Of a DNA stretch of 64,000 nt, positions 1 through 8,557 are shown piece after piece. The stretch is from DATBJJ01 sp036556425 (lineage in GTDB: Bacteria > Acidobacteriota > Vicinamibacteria > Vicinamibacterales > 2-12-FULL-66-21). The notes under the pieces were generated by a model. That model did not search any database, was not told where the DNA came from, and worked only from the letters and a program-made list of their open reading frames with translations. Numbering within the stretch: position 1 is the stretch's first letter; each line of letters begins with the position of its first letter. The translations under genes and the position numbers were made by a program. Where the stretch lies: the NCBI GenBank assembly GCA_036556425.1, contig DATBJJ010000006.1:1-64000 (forward strand), read 5' to 3'.

Positions 1-1
1 C

Positions 2-613
2 GCGGACGCCCTCGCGTCCGCGGCGCGCGCGTTCGTCGAAGCGCTTCGGCCGGAAGACAAGCTCGAGCTCCTCTTCTTCTCGGATGGCGTGTTGGTCGCG
101 CACGACTTCACGACGAACCGCCAGCAAACCCTGGACGCGATCTCGGCGTATCGACCCGTCGGCGGTACGTCGCTCTACGACGCGCTCGGCGGCGCCTTCC
201 ACGCGTTGAAGAGCATCGAAGGAAGACGAGCGGTCGTCGTCATGACCGATGGACGCGACGAGAACAACGCGGGAACGGCGCCCGGCAGCCGGCACACGCT
301 GACTGAGATCGTCGACCTGGCAAAGGAAGTCGACGCGACCGTCCTGCCGATCGGCCTGGGAACGAACGTCGATCGCACGGGACTCGAGCGCCTCGCCGAG
401 ATCTCCGGCGGCCTTGCGAGCTTTCCATCGGAAGTGTCGGAGCTTCGTGACCAATTTGCGAAAACGATCGAGAATTTGCGGCGCCGGTATGTGCTCGCGT
501 ACACGTCCACGCACGCCTCGAGAGATGGTTCGTGGAGAACGGTGGAAATCCGCTCGCGTTCGGCGCGGCACGTCGTCCGCAGCCGAAGCGGTTACTTTGC
601 GCCGGATCGGTAG
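2..613 (+). CDS. VWA-domain protein, C-terminal part (5' end outside window)
   Basis: The reading frame is open from base 2, so the gene starts before the window; about 203 residues are visible. They form the second half of a von Willebrand factor A fold. The MIDAS threonine is visible in GGTSLYDAL and the later MIDAS aspartate in VVMTDGRDENN. The tail (RRYVLAYTST, then a strand-rich end at SRSGYFAPDR) is typical of the VWFA-related proteins that are abundant in Acidobacteria. These are usually secreted or cell-surface metal-dependent adhesion-like proteins, but no substrate is known. The signal peptide and first MIDAS motif (DxSxS) would be upstream and cannot be seen. The next gene begins 2 bases after the stop, so the two are probably cotranscribed. 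Confidence 0.85.
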   Translation, partial: ADALASAARAFVEALRPEDKLELLFFSDGVLVAHDFTTNRQQTLDAISAYRPVGGTSLYDALGGAFHALKSIEGRRAVVVMTDGRDENNAGTAPGSRHTLTEIVDLAKEVDATVLPIGLGTNVDRTGLERLAEISGGLASFPSEVSELRDQFAKTIENLRRRYVLAYTSTHASRDGSWRTVEIRSRSARHVVRSRSGYFAPDR

Positions 614-615
614 AT

Positions 616-2460
616 ATGGCCTCTGACCTTCCATTCGACCCCGAGCCGAAACCCGGCATGCCGCCGAGCGCCGAGCAGCCGCACATCGTGGATTTGCCCA
701 CGACGTACGACATTGCCGACGACTTTTTCTCGGAGGCCGACGACCTCGCGGGGCTAGACTCGGTGCAGCCAGCCTGGGCGGAGCATCAAGAGGAACCTTC
801 GAAGCCCGTCGCCAGCAGCGCGAGCAACGAACCTGCCGTGGCGCCGGTGCTCACGTTCCCTGCGCAGCCCGTCGAGCCGCAGGCGCTGGGCGTCCCGATG
901 CCGGACGCGGCGCTCGCACCCAACCGACCGTATACGCTCGTCGAACTGCTCGAACAGCGCGGTGGCTTGGACTGGCGCGAATGCGTGACGCTCGCCCATC
1001 TGCTCTGCCAACAGCTGAAAAAACAGGCGTCCAGTTCCCCGATAGTGGTCGACCCGAGGAACATTCAGATCACGGGAAGCGGCGATGTCCGTCTCCTGCC
1101 GTCGCCGACCGGCGGCGATCCGCTCGTGATGCAGGTCGGACGGCTGCTGCGAACGATGTTGATGGGTAGACCGGCACCGCCCGAACTTCGACTGCTGATG
1201 GCGCAGGCGACGTTCGAGCTGCCGATCTTCGAGACGATCGAAGAAGTGGATCGCGCGCTGCTGCAGATGGAGCGGCTCGAAGAGAACAGGGCCGCGAACG
1301 GCGCGCCCAACATCACGAAGTTCGTGCCTCCGCCGTTCGAGGCGACCGACGCGAAGATCGCCGAGTCCGTGCGCCCGATACGTCCGGTGACGGCGCGTCC
1401 GCGCAGAGCGGCGCCGAATCGGCTTCCGCCCGTCGGCGCGATGCTCTCGACCGCCAGCGCGCGAATCGTCGCCGGCCTCGTCATCGTTGCCGCCGTTCTC
1501 GGTCTCTTCGTCGCATGGCCGACGACCCTCTTGCCGCACGAGCCGGTCGAGCGGCGAGCTGCCGGCCCGGCGTTCAAACCGCCCGTCGCGCCGCCGACCG
1601 ACGTCGAGGCTCCGGCCGCGTCAACGACCGCGCCCGTGTCGCACGCTCCTCAACCGACGACAGGCACGACGCCAGTTGCGGTTCCTTCGCGCGAAGCCGC
1701 GAATCGTCCACCGGCTCCGGTCGATCATCCGCGGACTCGTTCGAACAACGCCGAGCGTGCCCCGCGATCCGCCGCGCCGGCTGCGATCGTTCCTCCGCCG
1801 AGGGAATCCGAGCGGCGCGCGACCGCGCTCGTCGCACAAGGGCAGACGGCGGAGGCCGCGCAGCTGTTCAGTACGATGCTGTCGGCGAATCCATTGTACG
1901 AACCGAAGTCGAGCGATCTGACGCCCGAGTCGTTGAGCGCCTTTCGCGCCACTCAGAAGCAGCTGCTGCCCGTGCTCGCGCAACGCAGCTTCGATCGCGC
2001 GAAAGCAGCTCTCGGCGACGGGGACGTCGAGCGCGCGTTGTCGGCAGGACGAGAAGCTGCGGCGATTCTCGAGAAGCCCGCTGCGGAACCCGCTGTTGCC
2101 CTACGGCAGCCGGTGCAGCAGCTCCTCGACGATGCGATCGCAGCGAAGGCCAATGCCGACGAGATCGTCTACACGCGGGCGGATGCGGGGGTCGTACCCC
2201 CACGTCCCTTGAGCCGCCAGTTCCCTGCGACGACACCCTTCGGCGTGCCGCCGCACCGCGTCGGAACGCTCGAGATGGTGATCGCGAGGGACGGCACCGT
2301 CGAATTCGTGAAGCTCCACACGCCGCTCAATCGCTATCATGAGCGGATGATCGTGAGCGCGGCAAAGGCGTGGCTCTATCGTCCCGCCATGCGCGCCGGG
2401 AAGCCCGTCAAATTCCGGCTGACCGTGACGATCAACCTGCCGGAGAACGGGACCTACTGA
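616..2460 (+). CDS. TonB-C-terminal-domain membrane protein with degenerate kinase-like N-terminus
   Basis: 614 residues. I chose the ATG at 616, two bases after the upstream stop; an in-frame ATG at 532 would overlap the preceding gene by 82 bases. Order of parts: an acidic N-terminus (1-85); a folded block (about 105-230) with a DPRNIQITGSGDVRLLP stretch that resembles the catalytic and metal loops of a Ser/Thr kinase C-lobe but has lost the catalytic Asp and DFG; one membrane helix around residues 285-305 (IVAGLVIVAAVLGLFVAW); a long Pro/Ala-rich periplasmic linker; and a C-terminal TonB-like domain (about 535-614) with VGTLEMVIARDG and AKAWLYRPAMRAGKP. TonB-C domains link energised inner-membrane proteins to outer-membrane transporters, though in Acidobacteria many such proteins have no known partner. 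The kinase comparison is my inference from spacing, not a clear match. Confidence 0.75.
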   Translation: MASDLPFDPEPKPGMPPSAEQPHIVDLPTTYDIADDFFSEADDLAGLDSVQPAWAEHQEEPSKPVASSASNEPAVAPVLTFPAQPVEPQALGVPMPDAALAPNRPYTLVELLEQRGGLDWRECVTLAHLLCQQLKKQASSSPIVVDPRNIQITGSGDVRLLPSPTGGDPLVMQVGRLLRTMLMGRPAPPELRLLMAQATFELPIFETIEEVDRALLQMERLEENRAANGAPNITKFVPPPFEATDAKIAESVRPIRPVTARPRRAAPNRLPPVGAMLSTASARIVAGLVIVAAVLGLFVAWPTTLLPHEPVERRAAGPAFKPPVAPPTDVEAPAASTTAPVSHAPQPTTGTTPVAVPSREAANRPPAPVDHPRTRSNNAERAPRSAAPAAIVPPPRESERRATALVAQGQTAEAAQLFSTMLSANPLYEPKSSDLTPESLSAFRATQKQLLPVLAQRSFDRAKAALGDGDVERALSAGREAAAILEKPAAEPAVALRQPVQQLLDDAIAAKANADEIVYTRADAGVVPPRPLSRQFPATTPFGVPPHRVGTLEMVIARDGTVEFVKLHTPLNRYHERMIVSAAKAWLYRPAMRAGKPVKFRLTVTINLPENGTY

Positions 2461-2485
2461 AGATCCCCCGGCGGCCGGTCCAATC

Positions 2486-2863
2486 ATGCGTCTCGATCTC
2501 TGGCTGGACATCGCCTGTCTGTTCAAGACCCGCTCGGATGCGCAGCGCGCCTGCAAGGGCGGCAAGGTCGACGTGAATGGACAGGCCGCCAAGCCGCATC
2601 GCGATCTGAAGGTTGGAGACGAGATCGAGATCACGAGGCCGCCTGGACGCCGGCAGAAGATCGTCGTGCTCGCATTCGCGGAGCGTCACATCCCCAAGGC
2701 GGACGCGCGGGCGCTGTATTCCGACCTGACTCCCCCACCGACGCAGGAGGAAATCGAAGCCAGGCGCCTGGCGAGGCTCGTCCGCCCCTTCACTCGCCGC
2801 ACCACGGGGGCACCGGACAAGCGAGAGCGGCGCGAGCTGCGCCGATTGAAGCGCCACGAATAG
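2486..2863 (+). CDS. S4-domain RNA-binding protein (Hsp15/HslR-like)
   Basis: 125 residues. An S4 RNA-binding domain fills residues 1-60 (MRLDLWLDIACLFKTR, then ACKGGKVDVNG and KVGDEIEI), as in Hsp15/HslR and YlmH-type proteins. Hsp15 binds 50S subunits carrying stalled nascent chains and helps recycle them. Family proteins are around 100-135 residues, so the length fits. The C-terminal tail is strongly basic (TRRTTGAPDKRERRELRRLKRHE), suited to rRNA contact. It lies 25 bases after the TonB-C protein and is probably in the same transcript. The stress-response role is assumed from the family. Confidence 0.85.
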   Translation: MRLDLWLDIACLFKTRSDAQRACKGGKVDVNGQAAKPHRDLKVGDEIEITRPPGRRQKIVVLAFAERHIPKADARALYSDLTPPPTQEEIEARRLARLVRPFTRRTTGAPDKRERRELRRLKRHE

Positions 2864-3206
2864 CCCGGGTCGTCAGTTTTTTAGTGAGAATCGAGCCGGA
2901 ATAGAGCTGAGGCGCACACGACTTGTCCCAATTTGAGAATGTCGTATCGCCTTTGAACATGCTAGACAAATCCTCGAAAAACCGCCATAATCGGCGCTTT
3001 CCGTGCCCGTGTCGTCCGCGTCTGTGTTACGTTTCGGCGCACTCTTGCATGATTCTGAGCGCACACGAAACCGCTCTATTCACGGTAAGTAGCTGATTCT
3101 CAAGCACATCGTCGCGGCGGCTTGGTCCTTGCCTCTGCAGCAGCAGCGGTAAACCGTTTTTACCGGCGGTTCGCGGAACGTTTCCGCGAGGATCGGAACC
3201 TGTTGT
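2864..3206 (+). other. 343-base intergenic region with tandem hairpins at its 3' end
   Basis: No coding sequence is supported here. The first 280 bases are AT-richer than the flanks and show no clear promoter. The last 45 contain two adjacent perfect inverted repeats: CGGTAAA (3147-3153) pairs with TTTACCG (3159-3165), and TCGCGGAA (3171-3178) pairs with TTCCGCGA (3182-3189). They end just before the GGATCGGAA stretch ahead of the next start codon. Neither is followed by a T-run, so they look like a structured 5' leader more than a terminator. Confidence 0.5.
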
Positions 3207-3428
3207 ATGGACGCGTGCGACATGACGGTGATGGAGCAGCAACTCAAAACCTACGAGGAAGAGCTCACGCGCCTACGCGTGGAGAACGACCAGCTGCGTC
3301 GTTCGTCGCAGGCTTTTGGGGAGTTGGCCGAACGGCTGAGCGTCGCGTTGCAGACCGCCACGCGAGTCAATCGACGCGCGTCCGCGGCGGACAGCAGCGG
3401 ACGTCGTCGCGCGGTCAACGAATCCTGA
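3207..3428 (+). CDS. Small coiled-coil protein, function unknown
   Basis: 73 residues if the ATG at 3207 is used; an ATG at 3222 (MTVMEQQ) would give 68. The middle (MEQQLKTYEEELTRLRVENDQLRR) has heptad-spaced leucines and charged residues and should form a coiled coil; the last 25 residues are Arg/Ser/Ala-rich and probably disordered. There are no cysteines beyond the one near the start, no signal peptide and no membrane helix. It follows the tandem hairpins and is followed by another hairpin at 3441-3462, so it looks like a self-contained transcription unit. I do not recognise a family. Confidence 0.55.
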   Translation: MDACDMTVMEQQLKTYEEELTRLRVENDQLRRSSQAFGELAERLSVALQTATRVNRRASAADSSGRRRAVNES

Positions 3429-3440
3429 TTGAGGGGATTC

Positions 3441-3462
3441 GCGACGCCAGTGTCGGCGTCGC
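3441..3462 (+). terminator. Perfect 8-bp stem hairpin after the coiled-coil gene
   Basis: GCGACGCC (3441-3448) and GGCGTCGC (3455-3462) pair perfectly around a 6-base loop, 13 bases after the stop of the coiled-coil gene. The stem is strong but no T-run follows, so it may be a processing or stabilising hairpin and not a true intrinsic terminator. The convergent gene on the other strand ends at 3515. Confidence 0.35.
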
Positions 3463-3514
3463 AGATACTGACGAGCGCCAGTAGTTCTTACCCGATGGCG
3501 CTGAGATTTGTTTT

Positions 3515-3910
3515 CTAAGAAGCCGCAATCCCGCGAACACGGTCGGCCGACGCCCGCATTTTCATCGCTCTCCGCAGCATCAGCTCCGCTTCGAACATCT
3601 TGCGCTGGAGTTCCTGCGCCACGGCGTGGCGATGCCGGGAATCCGTGAGCGCTTCACGCATCGCGGCGCCGGCGCGGTCCATGGCATCGGAAAACTGGCG
3701 CGGCACCCAGACTTCAGCGAACTCCGGAGATTCGTCGGCCGCGGTCAGGAGCTCTTCGAGAAGTCGTTCCGCGTAGTTCTGAAACGCGCCGCCAGCGAGC
3801 TGAGCGAGCTCTTCAGCCGAGGCTTCACGGCCGGGCGCCATTCGCTGCGTGACCTCGTCCACGAAAGGCCGGCAGCTGGCGAAGCGGGGGGCGTTAGCGT
3901 TGGTTTTCAA
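3515..3910 (-). CDS. Hypothetical helical protein
   Basis: 131 residues, strongly helical by composition (ASAEELAQLAGGAFQNYAERLLEEL; AMREALTDSRHRHAVAQELQ). No signal peptide, membrane helix or recognised motif. Its codon use (G/C at most third positions) matches neighbouring genes, which supports it being real. It is transcribed away from rpsT, so the 205 bases from 3911 to 4115 hold two divergent promoters. It could be a small cytosolic regulatory or structural protein; no function is claimed. Confidence 0.6.
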   Translation of the reverse strand: MKTNANAPRFASCRPFVDEVTQRMAPGREASAEELAQLAGGAFQNYAERLLEELLTAADESPEFAEVWVPRQFSDAMDRAGAAMREALTDSRHRHAVAQELQRKMFEAELMLRRAMKMRASADRVRGIAAS

Positions 3911-4010
3911 GACTATTGTTCTACAAATCTACGCTTTTGTAACCTCAGCCGATCGCACGCGTCAACCAAGATCCGCTGCTTCGCTTATCGGCCGTTACCG
4001 CGATCTCATG

Positions 4011-4019
4011 TGCTAGAAT
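4011..4019 (+). promoter_or_regulatory. Extended -10 promoter element for rpsT
   Basis: TGCTAGAAT matches an extended -10 element (TGn followed by a TATAAT-like hexamer with one mismatch). The -35 region is poor, as is usual for extended -10 promoters. It would start transcription near 4026, leaving a leader of about 90 bases before the GTG of rpsT; an S20 leader of that size could carry translational autoregulation. Confidence 0.45.
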
Positions 4020-4115
4020 CGGGGGTTTACGGCCTGTCGCGCATCCGCGCCAGGCACCTTATCACCCATCCGGCTCGCAAGTCCGGGTGCTCAGCTTTAC
4101 AAGGATCGATCCAAA

Positions 4116-4388
4116 GTGGCAAGTCATGACTCAGCGCTGAAGGCGCATCGTCAGAACGTCAAGCGTCGGGAACACAATCGGCAGCTCCGCACGCGCCTGC
4201 GAAGCGCGCTCCGCGATATCCGCGCGGCGATTGATACGGGGAATCCCAAGAACGTGAAGGAGGCGCTGCGCGCGACCATCTCGATGGTCGACAAGATGGC
4301 GTCGAAGGGTCTGATTCACCGGAACACGGCGGGAAGGTACAAGTCGCGCCTCGCCGCGCGCGTCGCGAAGCGGTCGGCCGCCGCCTAG
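4116..4388 (+). CDS. rpsT: 30S ribosomal protein S20
   Basis: 90 residues with the S20 pattern: an N-terminal SALKAHRQNVKRREHNRQ basic segment, then alternating Arg/Lys and Ala helices, and the conserved SMVDKMASKGLIHRNTAGRYKSRL section that contacts 16S rRNA. S20 binds the 5' domain of 16S rRNA early in 30S assembly. The start is GTG at 4116, with AAGGAT about 9 bases upstream; GTG/TTG starts are common for rpsT. It converges on holA: the two stop codons share the palindrome CTAG at 4385-4388, so the coding regions overlap by 4 bases. Confidence 0.97.
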   Translation: MASHDSALKAHRQNVKRREHNRQLRTRLRSALRDIRAAIDTGNPKNVKEALRATISMVDKMASKGLIHRNTAGRYKSRLAARVAKRSAAA

Positions 4389-5386
4389 CTCGCGCGACAG
4401 AGCTCCACGACGAGCCGCTCGAGCAGCACTCGGGGGTCGCCGCCGGAGCTCTTCAAGTCCAGGTCGGTTCGAAAGACCGCATCGATCGCGGGGCGGACCC
4501 GTCTCGCATCCACCTGAGGCAGTTTCTCGCGCACGAACCACGCGAGCTGGCCGAGCACCATGTAGGGCACCGCACCCGATTCGAGCGAGAGCGCCAGATG
4601 CCGGAGCGCGTTCGCCGCGTCGCCGCGCTGGATCGCGCTCGTGACCGCCCAATCATCCTGCGCGGTCTCGGCACTGACGACTTCCCGCGCGTCGGCAACC
4701 GTGATGCGTGGTTTGCCCGCGGCGTACAGCAAGAGCCGCTCGACGTCCCCTCTGAGTCTGGCGATGTCGGCGCCCGCGCGCTCCGCAACGAGGCGCGACG
4801 CCGCTGCATCGATCTTCTGGCCCGCATCCGCGACGGCTTTCAATACGAGCTGCTCGGCCTGACGGGCGGCCTGACGCAAGTCGACCCGCGCATCCCTGCT
4901 CCCCTTCAGTCCCCAACACTCGACGATCGTCGCGTGCTTCTGAAGCGCTTTGAAGAGCCGGCGCGATCGGTCGACGTCGGACGCGACGAGCACGAGCGTC
5001 GTTTGCGGCTCGGGCGCTTTGACGTATTGCTCGAGCAGGTCGGCATCGCCGGCGGTCGAGTCGTCGGCGCCCTCCTCCGCTTCCTCCGATCGGCCGCGCC
5101 GCTTCGGCTTCAAGATCTTTTCCGCGCGCGGGACGATGACGACGCGACGGTTCGACATCATCGGCAGGAGCCGCGCGGCTTCGACGATGGCGGCCGGTCC
5201 GCCCGATCGATCCGTCGCGTAAATCCGCTCGACGTTGAAGGCACGGAGCTCGTCCTCGACCACGCCGGAAAACTCCCCGGCGAGCTGCGACATCTCCGCT
5301 TCGTCGTCGCCGACGATCAGGTAGACGGGACCGAGCGCTTGTTCCGCGATCTGCTTGCGAACGGCGCCGGGCGTCGCGGCCGGCAT
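4385..5386 (-). CDS. holA: DNA polymerase III delta subunit
   Basis: 333 residues, close to the usual length. Delta opens the beta sliding clamp within the clamp-loader complex. Domain I is visible at the N-terminus (GPVYLIVGDDEAEM) and continues with TTLVLVASDVDRSRRLFKAL in the degenerate AAA+ core; domain III follows (VTSAIQRGDAANALRHLALSLESG, then LGQLAWFVREKL). The region RGRSEEAEEGADD is an acidic, probably disordered insertion. The start ATG overlaps the stop of lptE by one base (TGATG), so translation is probably coupled. The leuS-lptE-holA order is widely conserved in diderms, which strengthens the call. Confidence 0.92.
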   Translation of the reverse strand: MPAATPGAVRKQIAEQALGPVYLIVGDDEAEMSQLAGEFSGVVEDELRAFNVERIYATDRSGGPAAIVEAARLLPMMSNRRVVIVPRAEKILKPKRRGRSEEAEEGADDSTAGDADLLEQYVKAPEPQTTLVLVASDVDRSRRLFKALQKHATIVECWGLKGSRDARVDLRQAARQAEQLVLKAVADAGQKIDAAASRLVAERAGADIARLRGDVERLLLYAAGKPRITVADAREVVSAETAQDDWAVTSAIQRGDAANALRHLALSLESGAVPYMVLGQLAWFVREKLPQVDARRVRPAIDAVFRTDLDLKSSGGDPRVLLERLVVELCRAS

Positions 5387-5976
5387 CAGAAGGACTCGAG
5401 GATCGCGCTCACGATCGCGCGCGCGAACTCGGAGGCCAGGCGCTCCTGCGCGTTCGCGTTCTGTCCGAGGAATGCGCCGGCGTCGACGCTGGTCGTCGAC
5501 GTGATCGGATACTCCTCCGAGTACGGCAAGCCAGGATTCGACCAGAGGACTTTGTTGGTCTTCAGATCCTTGAACTCGATCTTCGCGACGATCGTGATCA
5601 CGTAGCGCGTGGCTTGCTGCTGCTGGTTGACGGCCGCCGCCGCGAGGCTGATCGAGACGATCTCGCCGGTCAGCACCGCGTCGACGTTGGTCGCGCGCGT
5701 TTCTACGGTGTACCGCCCGCGGCCGATCAGCTCCGATCTGACGCGATCGGTCAGAATTCGATCGATATCGAAGACCGGTGTGTGATTCAGGAAGAGCGGA
5801 AGGCCGATCGTCTTGATGTACGCCGGTAGAAACGATCCGCGGCCGGCGAGCGAGTAGCCGCACCCCGCGGATCCCACGACGCCGCTCATCATCGTCACGA
5901 ACGCGCAGACTCGAGCGAGGGCGAGAAGCGCGCGGCGCTTGGGCGCTCGACGGATGCGTTTGTCGATTGCGATCAT
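5386..5976 (-). CDS. lptE: LPS-assembly lipoprotein LptE
   Basis: 196 residues. The N-terminus is basic, then hydrophobic (ALLALARVCAFVTMMSGVVG), ending in a lipobox-like SAGC, so it is an outer-membrane lipoprotein. The mature start CGYSLAGRGSFLPAYIKTIGLP is typical of LptE, which plugs the LptD barrel and helps insert lipopolysaccharide in the outer leaflet. The start ATG at 5976 has GTGGAGCC upstream; an in-frame start at 6066 would run 80 bases into leuS. It sits 10 bases after leuS and overlaps holA by one base. Its presence shows that the cell has an asymmetric outer membrane. Confidence 0.9.
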   Translation of the reverse strand: MIAIDKRIRRAPKRRALLALARVCAFVTMMSGVVGSAGCGYSLAGRGSFLPAYIKTIGLPLFLNHTPVFDIDRILTDRVRSELIGRGRYTVETRATNVDAVLTGEIVSISLAAAAVNQQQQATRYVITIVAKIEFKDLKTNKVLWSNPGLPYSEEYPITSTTSVDAGAFLGQNANAQERLASEFARAIVSAILESF

Positions 5977-5986
5977 GGCTCCACGT

Positions 5987-8557
5987 TCATCCCGCGACGA
6001 TGCTGACGATGCGGCTCCCGGCGCCGCCGGCGACGACGACTTTACGAATGGTCTTGCCTTCGACATTCTTGACGACCTGCGGATCGGCGAGCGCCAACGA
6101 CTTCAGCTCGTCCTCCGACACCTCGATCGACACGGTCAGCCGGGCGCGCACCTTCCCGTTGACCTGAACGGGCACGACGATCTGCTCGGCGCGCGATACC
6201 TGTTCGTCGAACGCCGGCCAGCCGACGGCGACGATGCCGTCCGGATGGCCCATGCGCTCCCAGAGCTCTTCAGCCATGTGCGGCGCGAACGGCGAGATCA
6301 TCAGGATGAGCGCCTCGACCGCTTCCTTCAGGACGGCGATCGTCGCGGGCCGTTCGGCCACGCCGATCGTCGCGGGATCGTCGATGCTGCGGCCGACGCG
6401 CGTCGACTCGCTTCGGTTGCAGAACGCGTACAGCTCGTTGACCAGCTCCATCAGCGCGGAGACCGCCGTGTTGAGATGCACGCGCGGATCGAGATCCTGC
6501 GAGACGCGGCGGATCGTGTCGTGCGTCTTCCGTCGAAGCGCGCGCTCCGCGTCGTCCAGCTCGATGCCGCCGGGAGCAGGAATCCCTTCGCCGCCGATCG
6601 TCTCGCACAACTGATCGACGAGGCGCCACACGCGCGCGAGGAATCGATAGCTGCCCTCGAGCCCGGCGTCGGACCACTCGATCTCTTTTTCCGGGGGCGC
6701 CACGAACATGACGTACAGCCGGATGGCATCCGCGCCGACTTTCTCGATCATGTCGTCCGGATCGACGACGTTGCCCTTGGACTTGGACATGACGTGTCCG
6801 TCCTTGAGCACCATGCCCTGCGTGAGCAGCCGCGTGAACGGCTCGTCGATCGCGCTCATGCCGAGATCGCGGAATACACGCGCGAAGAACCGCGAGTAGA
6901 TCAAGTGCAGGATGGCGTGCTCGACGCCGCCGACGTAGAAATCGACCGGTCCCCAATAACCAACCTTGTCGGGATCGAACGGCAGCGACGCGTTCTTCGG
7001 ATCGCAAAAGCGATAGAAGTACCAGGACGAGTCGACGAACGTGTCCATCGTGTCGGTTTCGCGCCGGGCGGGACCGCCGCATTCAGGACACGTCGTGTTC
7101 ACGAACTCGGGGACCTGCGCCAACGGCGAATCGCCGCGCCCCGTGAACTCGGCGACCTTTGGCAGCAGCACAGGCAAATCGTCGGCGGGCACGGGAACCA
7201 TGCCGTCCTTGTCGCAGTACACGACGGGAATCGGCGTGCCCCAATAGCGCTGCCGCGAAATACCCCAGTCCTTCAAACGATACTGAATGGTGCGTTCGCC
7301 GATGCCGCGCGCTTCGGCCGCTTCAGACATCTTGACGATGGCGTCGCTCGTCGGAAGCCCGTTGAACTCTCCGGAATTCACGATCGTGCCCGGACCATCG
7401 TACGGCTCCGCGGCAGATCCGGACGACACGGCGCCGGCGCCGGGCTGCACGACGATCGTGATCGGCAGGTTGTACTTGTGCGCGAACTCGTGGTCGCGCT
7501 GATCGTGGCCCGGCACCCCCATCACCGCACCGGTGCCGTACTCGCCGAGCACGAAGTTCGCGACCCACACGGGTACGGACTTGTTGGTGAACGGATTGAT
7601 CGCCGTCCGTCCGGTGTCGAAGCCTTCCTTTTCGATCTCGCCGGTCATCCGCAGCGTACGATCCTGCGCGAGGAACTTCTCGAGCGTCTGCCGAAATGCC
7701 GGATCGGCCTGCGCCTTCCATTGCTGCACGAGCGGGTGCTCGGGCCCGAGCAGGATGAAGTTGGCGCCGTAGATCGTGTCGATGCGCGTCGTGAAGACCT
7801 CGATGTGATCGGGCTGCCCCTTCGGATCGGGCAGCGGGAACTTGACGCGCGCGCCTTCGGAGCGCCCGATCCAGTTCCGCTGCATCGTGAGCACCTTGTC
7901 GGGCCATTCGGGCAGGCGATCGGCCGCCTCGAGCAATTCATCCGCGTATTGGGTGATGCGAAAGAACCACTGCTCCAGCTCGCGCGTCACGACGGTCGTG
8001 CCGCAACGCCAGCACTTCCCGTCGATGACTTGCTCGTTGGCCAGGACGGTATTGCAGCTCGGACACCAGTTGACGCTGGAGCGCTTCTTGTACGCGAGGC
8101 CGCGCTCGAGCATCTTCAGGAACAACCACTGATTCCAGTGGTAGTAGTCCGGCATGCACGTCGCGATCTCGCGCTCCCACGCGTAGCTGATGCCGATGCG
8201 CTGGAGCTGCCCTTTCATGTGGGCGATGTTCTCGAGCGTCCACGTCTCCGGGTGCGTTTGATTCTTGATGGCCGCGTTCTCGGCCGGCAGGCCGAACGCG
8301 TCCCATCCGAAGGGATGCAGCACGTTGAACCCGCGCATGCGCTTCATGCGCGCGACAACGTCGCCGATCATGTAGTTGCGCAGGTGGCCGACGTGCGCGT
8401 GGCCGGAGGGGTACGCGAACATCTCGAGGCAGTAGAACTTCGGACGCGGATCGTCTTCGGTTACCTCGAACGCGCGCTCGCGCTGCCAGCGCTCCTGCCA
8501 CTTCTTCTCGAGTGTCTGGGGTTTGTAGTCGGCCACCTTCTCTCGATTATAAGCCAC
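5987..8557 (-). CDS. leuS: Leucyl-tRNA synthetase
   Basis: 856 residues, full length for bacterial LeuRS. Class I signatures: the HIGH-type box is PSGHAHVGHLRNY near residue 50, and the KMSKS box is HVMSKSKGNVVDP. A zinc-ribbon-like cysteine cluster (WCPSCNTV, KCWRCGTTV) is followed by the CP1 editing domain with its TTRIDTIYGANF motif, which removes mischarged tRNA-Leu. The C-terminal domain ends in RIVSIVAG. It charges tRNA-Leu in the cytosol. It is followed by lptE and holA in a conserved operon, and its first 11 bases overlap the end of the upstream deacetylase-like gene, which suggests cotranscription with it. Confidence 0.98.
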   Translation of the reverse strand: MAYNREKVADYKPQTLEKKWQERWQRERAFEVTEDDPRPKFYCLEMFAYPSGHAHVGHLRNYMIGDVVARMKRMRGFNVLHPFGWDAFGLPAENAAIKNQTHPETWTLENIAHMKGQLQRIGISYAWEREIATCMPDYYHWNQWLFLKMLERGLAYKKRSSVNWCPSCNTVLANEQVIDGKCWRCGTTVVTRELEQWFFRITQYADELLEAADRLPEWPDKVLTMQRNWIGRSEGARVKFPLPDPKGQPDHIEVFTTRIDTIYGANFILLGPEHPLVQQWKAQADPAFRQTLEKFLAQDRTLRMTGEIEKEGFDTGRTAINPFTNKSVPVWVANFVLGEYGTGAVMGVPGHDQRDHEFAHKYNLPITIVVQPGAGAVSSGSAAEPYDGPGTIVNSGEFNGLPTSDAIVKMSEAAEARGIGERTIQYRLKDWGISRQRYWGTPIPVVYCDKDGMVPVPADDLPVLLPKVAEFTGRGDSPLAQVPEFVNTTCPECGGPARRETDTMDTFVDSSWYFYRFCDPKNASLPFDPDKVGYWGPVDFYVGGVEHAILHLIYSRFFARVFRDLGMSAIDEPFTRLLTQGMVLKDGHVMSKSKGNVVDPDDMIEKVGADAIRLYVMFVAPPEKEIEWSDAGLEGSYRFLARVWRLVDQLCETIGGEGIPAPGGIELDDAERALRRKTHDTIRRVSQDLDPRVHLNTAVSALMELVNELYAFCNRSESTRVGRSIDDPATIGVAERPATIAVLKEAVEALILMISPFAPHMAEELWERMGHPDGIVAVGWPAFDEQVSRAEQIVVPVQVNGKVRARLTVSIEVSEDELKSLALADPQVVKNVEGKTIRKVVVAGGAGSRIVSIVAG

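Noticed and set aside
2953..2991. TTGAAC and CATAAT as a sigma-70 promoter
   Set aside because: The spacer is 27 bases, far from 16-18.
4385..4388. The rpsT/holA stop-codon overlap as a regulatory signal
   Set aside because: A CTAG shared by two convergent TAG stops is a simple consequence of close packing; nothing suggests control.
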